A DNA stretch of 34,474 nt from Chloroflexota bacterium (GTDB taxonomy: Bacteria > Chloroflexota > Dehalococcoidia > Lucifugimonadales > UBA3495), in the NCBI GenBank assembly GCA_009840165.1, contig VXOG01000027.1, forward strand, positions 1 to 34,474. The letters are read 5' to 3'. The position numbers and the translations under genes are program-made. Shown piece by piece: positions 28,820 to 34,474 of this stretch (positions within the stretch are counted from its first letter, which is position 1; each line of letters opens with the position of its first letter). The notes below the pieces were generated by a model. It worked only from the letters and a program-made list of their open reading frames with translations. It ran no database searches and was not told where the DNA came from.

Positions 28820-29541
28820 CGTTGACTGCAAACGAACTTCAAGCCAATCTTGACGTTATAGAACAGGTGGAAAAGGCAACCTTGCGAATGGTGGTACAGG
28901 CAATTTACGATTTCCGAGAAGATGCCATTGAGATTTTTGCCGGAGAGTCCGACTTGGTCGCTGACATTGGCGAGGACATCACGCGCGAGGCTCTAGATCG
29001 ACAAGGGATGCCTACCATACCGGTCCGATTGTTCGGTAAGATAGACTACAAGCGAGCCACCTATCTCTTTCAACCGGAATACGCAGTTCGTCAGGCATTG
29101 TTTGTTGACTCTAAAGCGGAGAAAACCGAGGGAGCGCGTACTGCCACCATCCAAACATCGCAAACCTCGATGCGTATTCGCCAGATCAGGCAGCAGCAAC
29201 CGGTCGATATTCCGGGTGATATGGATGCCATAGCAACGGTGCGAGGAGCCGAATATCTAACGAATACAATATTCGTCAAGTACAACTACTCTGAAAACAC
29301 AGCCAATAATCCGCCGAATCACCTCGAATCGATTTCGGTCCTGTGCTTGCCCAACGGCCTTTTGCAAGATCGTTACAACCCCACAGCGAACGATACAATT
29401 TGGTTGGCCGGTCGCAATGCCCCCTCACGGGGTGAGGCTTTCCGAGTTAGAATAGGTTTGGCCGCGCTGAAGAGTAAAGCCAACTGGCGAGTGCAAACTG
29501 TTGCCGCCGACCCAGCCCAGCCTTTTGCTTGGGATGATTAA
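28816..29541 (+). CDS. SfiI-like type II restriction endonuclease
   Basis: A 241-residue protein whose pattern matches SfiI throughout: VEKATLRMVVQAI near the N-terminus, FGKIDYKRATYL, LFVDSKAEK, ESISVLCLPNGLLQDRYNP and SRGEAFRVRI. The catalytic residues align as Asp77, Asp98 and Lys100, with the same spacing as SfiI Asp79, Asp100 and Lys102 (from memory of the SfiI structure). SfiI is a tetramer cutting two copies of GGCCN5GGCC; specificity here is inferred, not shown. The gene overlaps the methylase stop by 4 bases. Matching sites are present elsewhere in this window, so methylation must protect them if specificity is conserved. Confidence 0.85.
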   Translation: MTLTANELQANLDVIEQVEKATLRMVVQAIYDFREDAIEIFAGESDLVADIGEDITREALDRQGMPTIPVRLFGKIDYKRATYLFQPEYAVRQALFVDSKAEKTEGARTATIQTSQTSMRIRQIRQQQPVDIPGDMDAIATVRGAEYLTNTIFVKYNYSENTANNPPNHLESISVLCLPNGLLQDRYNPTANDTIWLAGRNAPSRGEAFRVRIGLAALKSKANWRVQTVAADPAQPFAWDD

Positions 29542-29565
29542 TTCGATCCCATGGAGCTATCCCGA

Positions 29566-30891
29566 ATGGTAACCAACTTTCAATCCCATTACATCCCCAA
29601 CACGCCTGCTGAGCAGGATGACCTGCTGGCGGCCATTGGCCTGCAAAGCATAGACGACCTGTTCGCGGACATTCCGGACGGTTACCGCAACCCTCCGCTG
29701 GAATTGCCCGCGCCTCTGTCCGAGCTGGAGATCCAGCGGGAGCTGAGCGGGCTGGCAGGGCGGAACCGGCCACTGGCCAGCGGGCCGTCCTTCCTGGGCG
29801 CAGGGTCCTACCATCACTTCATACCGTCCATAGTCAAGGCGATTATGACCCGGGGGGAGTTTCTTACGGCCTACACGCCCTACCAGCCGGAAGTGTCCCA
29901 GGGCACGTTGCAGGTGATCTTTGAATTCCAGACGATGATCAGCGCGCTATATGGTATGGAAGTGGCCAACGCCGGGATGTACGACGGCGCCACCAGCGTC
30001 GCCGAAGCCGTGCTGATGGCTTGCCGCGTTACCCGACGCCAGCAGGTCATCGTGGCCGATACCGTATCGCCGGCCTACCGCCAGGTCATCGCCACCTACT
30101 GCCAGGCCCAGGGCATCACTATCGACATCACACCTGCCGATCAGATTGCTGGTGCGATCACCGAAGCCACTGCCGGCATCGTGGCGCAGTACCCCAACTT
30201 CTACGGGTCGCTGGAGGATCTGCAAGCGCTGGGCGAGGCGGCCCACGCCGACGGCGCGCTGCTGGTGGTATCCGCCGACCCGCTGGCCATGGGGATGCTG
30301 AAGCCGCCCGGCGAGTTCGGCGCCGACATCGTAACCGGCGAAGGCCAGCCCCTGGGCATCCCGCCATCCTTCGGCGGTCCCTACCTGGGCCTGTTCAGCT
30401 GCAAGCAGCAGTACATCCGGCAGATGCCCAGCCGGCTGGTGGGCCGCACCACCGACACCGAGGGGCGCACCGGGTACGTGCTGACCCTGCAAACCCGCGA
30501 GCAGCACATCCGGCGCGAGCGCGCCACCTCCAACATCTGCACCAACGAGGCCCTCTACGCGCTGGCCTCGTCGATCTATCTGGCCGCCATGGGCCGGAAT
30601 GGACTGCGGCAGGCGGCGGAACTGTGCTACCACAAGGCTCACTACGCGGCAGACGCCATCGGCAAACTGGATGGATACTCCCTGCCGCAATCAGCTGCGT
30701 TCTTCCAGGAGTTTGTGGCGTCCTGTCCCGTATCGCCGGTCGAGGTCAACCGTCAACTCATGGAGCGCAACATCCTGGGCGGCCTGGACGTGAGCGACCG
30801 GTTCGACAACGGAATGCTGCTCTGCGTAACCGAGATGAATACGCGCGACGAAATCGACGCCCTGGTCTCTGCCCTTTCGGAAATCGCCTGA
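29566..30891 (+). CDS. gcvPA: Glycine dehydrogenase (decarboxylating) subunit 1
   Basis: A 441-residue N-terminal half of the glycine cleavage P-protein in the two-subunit form. Family blocks: YIPNTPAEQDDLLAAIGLQSIDDLF, FLGAGSYHHFIPSIVKAIM, SEFLTAYTPYQPE-like segment, MYDGATSVAEA and NICTNEALYALA. With GcvPB it decarboxylates glycine and passes aminomethyl to lipoylated GcvH in the cytoplasm. The ATG at 29566 is chosen because GGAG lies 9 bases upstream; an ATG at 29551 is possible. It is separated from gcvPB by two membrane-protein genes; gcvT and gcvH are not in the window. Confidence 0.93.
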   Translation: MVTNFQSHYIPNTPAEQDDLLAAIGLQSIDDLFADIPDGYRNPPLELPAPLSELEIQRELSGLAGRNRPLASGPSFLGAGSYHHFIPSIVKAIMTRGEFLTAYTPYQPEVSQGTLQVIFEFQTMISALYGMEVANAGMYDGATSVAEAVLMACRVTRRQQVIVADTVSPAYRQVIATYCQAQGITIDITPADQIAGAITEATAGIVAQYPNFYGSLEDLQALGEAAHADGALLVVSADPLAMGMLKPPGEFGADIVTGEGQPLGIPPSFGGPYLGLFSCKQQYIRQMPSRLVGRTTDTEGRTGYVLTLQTREQHIRRERATSNICTNEALYALASSIYLAAMGRNGLRQAAELCYHKAHYAADAIGKLDGYSLPQSAAFFQEFVASCPVSPVEVNRQLMERNILGGLDVSDRFDNGMLLCVTEMNTRDEIDALVSALSEIA

Positions 30892-30905
30892 CGGAGCAAA
30901 TCGGC

Positions 30906-31475
30906 ATGAGGCGGTTGCGCACCACCTACGTGGACGACTGGGAAGACCTGGAGATTGAGGAGCGCTCGAGGGCCAGGATTTTCGGCGTCTCGATCAATCC
31001 TGTTATCGCGTGGGTAGTGGCGGCGGTTGGCTGGCTGCTCTTCCTGGTCCTGTTTTTCAGCAGCCTTCAGGACTGGTTCCCCGAATCTCAGGTTCTGCGG
31101 TGGACGCTCTGGTCAATCGTTATCGTGTTCATGTCGGTCACAACTTTCGTGTGCCTGGTGAGCATCAAGGCGTTGATTGGTTCCGTGCGCAGGTCGCGCA
31201 TACAAATGGCCAGGCTGGACGGGGCCACAGACCAGGAGGCCCGGCAGGAAGGAGATCGGTTCATCCGGCGGAACGTCTATTTGCGGCTCGCGGTGTACTT
31301 AACCTTGGGGGTGGTGATTTGGTTGCTGCTGGGCAGTCCCTTTATCTTCGATTGGGCCGGCCCGATCCCTTACTTGTGCGGCATGGCCGTATATGTAATC
31401 TGCGTCATGCTCGTTGCATCGGGTCGGGTCGGCCGCATTTGGGATAGCTTGCGCAGCGTAGCAGGCGGACGGTAA
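30906..31475 (+). CDS. Four-helix membrane protein A within the gcvP locus
   Basis: A 189-residue protein of unknown function with an acidic cytoplasmic N-terminus, helices at about 31-52 and 64-92, a charged loop (MARLDGATDQEARQEGDRFIRR, about 102-124), helices at about 126-147 and 153-172 and a basic tail. The ATG at 30906 lies 15 bases after the gcvPA stop; the longer upstream frame is the shadow of gcvPA. It is paralogous in layout and loop motif to the next gene. No transporter signature is recognised. Confidence 0.75.
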   Translation: MRRLRTTYVDDWEDLEIEERSRARIFGVSINPVIAWVVAAVGWLLFLVLFFSSLQDWFPESQVLRWTLWSIVIVFMSVTTFVCLVSIKALIGSVRRSRIQMARLDGATDQEARQEGDRFIRRNVYLRLAVYLTLGVVIWLLLGSPFIFDWAGPIPYLCGMAVYVICVMLVASGRVGRIWDSLRSVAGGR

Positions 31476-31480
31476 GCGAT

Positions 31481-32104
31481 ATGGTGAACCGGAACAAGCA
31501 GGAACTCGACCTGGTCCGTCGATACTACGACCCGGATGACTTAGAGGACACTTCACCTCTACGCAACCGCGTATCGTGGCTTGGTCTCCGGCTGAGAGTG
31601 GGAGCGGTCATTGGAGTCGGCTTTGGCAACGCGGCGCTGATGGTTGTCCTCGTTGTGCTCCGGTGGCAATTCGGCGACCGTATTCCATGGCTGCCCGCTG
31701 AGGACATCCGGTTCGATATCGCGTTCCTGGTATTCATTGTCGTCATGTCCTTCGTCTCGTTCACCATGTTTCGGGCGGCCACCAATATGTTCCGGCAGGA
31801 GATCCGCGAAATCGACACACGGATGGCGCGTCGCGACCATGCCACGGAAGAAGAAGTACAGGAATTCGTGAGTCAGTCGGAACGGCAGATGAACCGGCGC
31901 ATGACCCGCCGCTGGATCGTGATATTAGCGGTGATCGTGCCGATCTTCCCGATATTTGGCACCAAGCTGATATTTCCCTGGGGAGGCATGGGAGCATTGG
32001 CCGGCGCCACCTTCCTCACAATGGCGTTGATCTGTGCCGGCATCTACTTCTCCTCCGATGTGTCGAGATTGCTCGGTCGCCTCGGACGCAGGATGCGAAA
32101 CTGA
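31481..32104 (+). CDS. Four-helix membrane protein B, paralogue of A
   Basis: A 207-residue protein with the same plan as its upstream neighbour: an acidic N-terminus (RRYYDPDDLED), helices about 40-61 and 79-101, a charged loop with MARRDHATEEEVQEFV, helices about 146-167 and 171-192 and a basic end. The shared MAR(L/R)DxAT(D/E)xE loop and similar spacing indicate an old tandem duplication. It starts 5 bases after the stop of A and is followed by gcvPB after 56 bases. Unknown function; the two could form a membrane complex. Confidence 0.75.
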   Translation: MVNRNKQELDLVRRYYDPDDLEDTSPLRNRVSWLGLRLRVGAVIGVGFGNAALMVVLVVLRWQFGDRIPWLPAEDIRFDIAFLVFIVVMSFVSFTMFRAATNMFRQEIREIDTRMARRDHATEEEVQEFVSQSERQMNRRMTRRWIVILAVIVPIFPIFGTKLIFPWGGMGALAGATFLTMALICAGIYFSSDVSRLLGRLGRRMRN

Positions 32105-32160
32105 TTGAATCGCCTACTCCTCCCGACATTTATAAACTCCCACTGGAGACGAATCTTACA

Positions 32161-33633
32161 ATGATGAACAAAGGCGGAAACCGCGATACCACCAGGATGC
32201 TAATGGACCGCAGCGTATCCGGCCGCGTGGGCGTCATCACGCCGGAACTGGACGTGCCGGCCGCGCCCCTGCCGGATGCTGCGTACCTGCGTGATTCCCT
32301 GACGCTGCCGGAGGTGTCGGAACCCGAGGTGGTGCAGTATTTCACCTCACTGAGCCAACTCAACTTCAGCATCGACACCCACTTCTATCCGCTGGGGTCA
32401 TGCACCATGAAGTACAACCCCAAGATCAACGACGAGGTGGCGTTCCTGCCCGGGTTCGCCGGTATTCACCCGCAACAGCCGGCCGAGCAGTCGCAAGGCG
32501 CGCTGGAATTGCTGTACCGGTTGCAGGAGTTCCTCACCGAGGTGACTGGCATGGCCGCCACCAGCCTGGCCACGCTGGCCGGCGCCCACGGCGAACTGGG
32601 CGGCGTGCTGATGATGCGAGCCTACCACCTGGCGCGCGGCGACTCGGGGCGCACCAAGATGGGGATACCCGACAGCGCCCACGGCACCAATCCGGCCTCG
32701 GCGGCGATGGCCGGCTTCGACGTAGTGACGATTCCATCGGACGCCGATGGCAACACCGACCTGGCCGCCCTGCGTGAAATCGCCGGAGACGACCTGGCCG
32801 GCGTGATGATCACGCTCCCCAGTACCCTGGGCCTGTTCGACACCAACATCCTTGAGGTATGCCAAATGGTGCATGAGTGCGGTGGTCTGGTGTACGGCGA
32901 CGGCGCCAACATGAACGCTTTGCTGGGCCGGGCCAAGCTGGGCGAGCTGGGCTTCGACGTGTGCCACCTGAACCTGCACAAGACCTTCAGCACCCCCCAC
33001 GGCGGCGGCGGACCGGGCGCCGGACCAGTGTGCTGCGGCGAGATCTTGGCGCCGTATCTGGCCGCGCCGGTGGTGGAGCGTACCGACGCCGGTGAATACA
33101 CCTTGTCGGAGCCGTCGGAGAGCATCGGCAAGATCAGCGGGTTCCACGGCAACTTCGGTGTCTTGGTGCGCGCCTACACCTACATCCGCACGCTGGGCGC
33201 GGCCGGACTGCAATCCATCAGCGGCAACGCGGTGCTCAACGCCAACTACATCATGCACGAGCTCAAGGACATCTACGCGCTGCCCTACGACCGCACCTGC
33301 ATGCACGAAGTGGTGTTCTCTGCCGACCTGCAACGGGAGCGTGGCGTCAGCGGGCTGGAGGTGGCCAAGCGCCTGCTGGATTACGGGTTCCACGCGCCCA
33401 CGATGTACTTCCCGCTAATCGTCCACGAGGCGCTGATGATCGAGCCCACCGAGTCTGAGACTAAGGAGACGCTGGACGCCTTCATAGATGCCCTGCGCGC
33501 CATCGATGCGGAGGCGACGTCGGAGCCGGAACTGGTGCAGCACGCGCCGCATAGCACGCCGGTGTCTCGCCTGGACGAGGCCACGGCGGCGCGGCGGCCG
33601 GTGCTGCGGTGGGAACCGGCGGCGGCGGATTAG
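32161..33633 (+). CDS. gcvPB: Glycine dehydrogenase (decarboxylating) subunit 2
   Basis: A 490-residue C-terminal half of the P-protein, carrying the PLP site. LNLHKTFSTPHGGGGPG contains the Schiff-base Lys274. Other blocks: HFYPLGSCTMKYNPKIN, SLATLAGAHGE, DSAHGTNPASA and GDGANMNALLG. Length and motifs are complete, with a short Glu/Ala-rich tail (about 450-490). It pairs with GcvPA encoded at 29566. A GGAG lies 12 bases upstream of the ATG. The stop is 7 bases from the stop of the convergent DUF4411 gene. Confidence 0.95.
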   Translation: MMNKGGNRDTTRMLMDRSVSGRVGVITPELDVPAAPLPDAAYLRDSLTLPEVSEPEVVQYFTSLSQLNFSIDTHFYPLGSCTMKYNPKINDEVAFLPGFAGIHPQQPAEQSQGALELLYRLQEFLTEVTGMAATSLATLAGAHGELGGVLMMRAYHLARGDSGRTKMGIPDSAHGTNPASAAMAGFDVVTIPSDADGNTDLAALREIAGDDLAGVMITLPSTLGLFDTNILEVCQMVHECGGLVYGDGANMNALLGRAKLGELGFDVCHLNLHKTFSTPHGGGGPGAGPVCCGEILAPYLAAPVVERTDAGEYTLSEPSESIGKISGFHGNFGVLVRAYTYIRTLGAAGLQSISGNAVLNANYIMHELKDIYALPYDRTCMHEVVFSADLQRERGVSGLEVAKRLLDYGFHAPTMYFPLIVHEALMIEPTESETKETLDAFIDALRAIDAEATSEPELVQHAPHSTPVSRLDEATAARRPVLRWEPAAAD

Positions 33634-33640
33634 GCTGGCG

Positions 33641-34162
33641 TTAGAATCGCCAGCCAATACGATCTACCATCATTTGCCGATGGTTAATGCACTCCAGTCC
33701 ATAGTAGTGACATACGTAAAATATCCTGTCCCTTTTGGTCAGGTCTTGGCTCTCTTCGGTAACGACGATAGAGAGGACAGGCGCCACCAGACCCTTTGCG
33801 ATTAAGTAAGGATCGGCGTCAACGAAGCCTCTTGTCGTTTTGCTGCGCCAACGGTTACTGGATGAGGTTAGGGCATTGTTGGCAGTCATTTCCTCGACTA
33901 GATATTGCTCATCCTGCGTTGGTGAGGCAAAGAACTGTTGGTTGAGACTTTCGAGATACGCCACCGCTCCCGCGACTCGTCCTAAGGCCTGCAACTCCGC
34001 TCTGACCGCTGCGACGGATATTGCAAATCCCGACAAAACCAGCCGGTCAAAGTATTCCCACAGCGTGGGAAACAGCGGAGGATGAAACGCTGAAAAGATT
34101 TGGCTGATTGTGCTGGTGTCCAAGATAAATTGCTCTACTTGGAGGTTATGGTTGCCAAGCAT
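33641..34162 (-). CDS. DUF4411 PIN-like toxin
   Basis: A 173-residue protein of the DUF4411 PIN-like family: FILDTSTISQIF at the N-terminus (Asp), FPTLWEYFDRLVLSGFAISVAAVRAEL (second acid), DADPYLIAKGL (third acid) and IVVTEESQ near the C-terminus, with VCHYYGLECIN ending the domain. These are predicted metal-dependent RNases that act as toxins. The start overlaps the 3' end of an ImmA/IrrE-like gene by 17 bases, the usual partner of DUF4411 proteins. It is convergent with gcvPB. Confidence 0.8.
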   Translation of the reverse strand: MLGNHNLQVEQFILDTSTISQIFSAFHPPLFPTLWEYFDRLVLSGFAISVAAVRAELQALGRVAGAVAYLESLNQQFFASPTQDEQYLVEEMTANNALTSSSNRWRSKTTRGFVDADPYLIAKGLVAPVLSIVVTEESQDLTKRDRIFYVCHYYGLECINHRQMMVDRIGWRF

Positions 34163-34474
34163 ATCCCTCCAGTTCGTCGAGGTGGATTCCTCTCACACCT
34201 AGAAATGCCGCGATGTCCAGTTCTTCGATACGCCCTTCTTCAAAAGATTGAAACACGGTGCGGATATATTTTTTACCCAAGAAAGCCTTCTGAAAATCAT
34301 AGTAGCCGCTTCGGCCCCTGACGCTTTCATCTGTGGATGGCATTTCGAGCATCAATGAATCTCTGGAGTAGCGCTTTGATGCGTAAGCCTCAAATTCTTC
34401 TCCAAATACGTGGCAAGTTTTTTCAGCGTCTTTCTCTGCACCGGTTAACGCAAGTCTCTTATAAAAATCTGACG
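34146..34474 (-). CDS. ImmA/IrrE-type (COG2856-like) protein, C-terminal part, runs off the window
   Basis: The frame is open from the right edge and codes for the last 109 residues or so of a protein ending in VFGEEFEAYASKRYSR, then YYDFQKAFLGKKYIRTVFQSFEEGRI, and ELDIAAFLGVRGIHLDELE. This matches the C-terminal region of XRE-ImmA/IrrE-type proteins (GxxxVRxVLxAYxxGRI..D.S..LGVxxxHLxxLE). The HTH and metalloprotease HExxH parts would lie beyond 34474. Such proteins are antitoxin/regulator partners of DUF4411 toxins, and the overlap with the toxin gene supports this. Confidence 0.7.
   Translation of the reverse strand, partial: SDFYKRLALTGAEKDAEKTCHVFGEEFEAYASKRYSRDSLMLEMPSTDESVRGRSGYYDFQKAFLGKKYIRTVFQSFEEGRIEELDIAAFLGVRGIHLDELEGYAWQP

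Noticed and set aside
30021..30905. Upstream extension of the membrane protein A frame over gcvPA
   Set aside because: The part before 30906 is an Arg/Pro/Gly-rich shadow of gcvPA; protein-like sequence starts at the ATG at 30906.

Overview
The window is a GC-rich chromosomal segment (AT-rich only in promoters) with about 40 supported genes. The gene set suggests a free-living Chloroflexota, possibly a SAR202/Dehalococcoidia-type or related uncultured lineage. It has an F420-type (LLM) oxidoreductase, a PPOX-type flavoprotein, a Uma2-type nuclease, a CaiB/BaiF CoA-transferase, split glycine decarboxylase subunits and dispersed hairpin repeats. This placement is inferred from gene content; no rRNA or tRNA gene is visible.

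Left end (1-1610): a decayed IS30-family transposase tail, then two consecutive self-contained units. Each has a strong sigma70-type promoter, a 73-codon ORF and a hairpin terminator. The two peptides are homologous (35 of 73 positions identical, no gaps) and share an invariant C-terminal block YGIPMAGVRYY. This is the least explained and most interesting element. A toxin-antitoxin-like pair lies on the opposite strand.

1616-6505 (minus strand): a class III CoA-transferase; an operon of two uncharacterised small proteins, a membrane/coiled-coil protein and a MidA-type methyltransferase; and an SMP-30 family protein. 6506-6916 is a 411-base intergenic region with a promoter and a structured leader for a secreted FnIII/GLUG-repeat protein (6917-8539).

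8713-20430: Uma2 nuclease, panB, a small membrane protein, an SDR, a Cu/Zn superoxide dismutase lipoprotein, acyl-CoA dehydrogenase, two HEPN/PaREP1-like small proteins coupled to a DUF4926-enoyl-CoA hydratase fusion, a DinB-like protein, an SF2 helicase with zinc-binding cysteines, a VapBC-type pair, an iron-type alcohol dehydrogenase homologue lacking two metal ligands, and a coiled-coil nuclease-like protein.

20479-26061 (minus strand): a polyhydroxyalkanoate locus in the order PadR/PhaQ-like regulator, phasin-like protein, PhaC, PhaE, followed by an LLM oxidoreductase and an S9 peptidase. Divergent from it are a PPOX flavoprotein and a FAD oxidoreductase.

27878-29541 is a two-gene restriction-modification system whose nuclease resembles SfiI, with the catalytic spacing preserved. 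29566-33633 holds gcvPA and gcvPB separated by two paralogous four-helix membrane proteins. The right edge holds a DUF4411 PIN-like toxin and the C-terminus of an ImmA/IrrE-type partner.

Three families of palindromic repeats occupy many of the intergenic gaps. Several genes appear to use an extended -10 (TGATAnnnT) close to or on the start codon.
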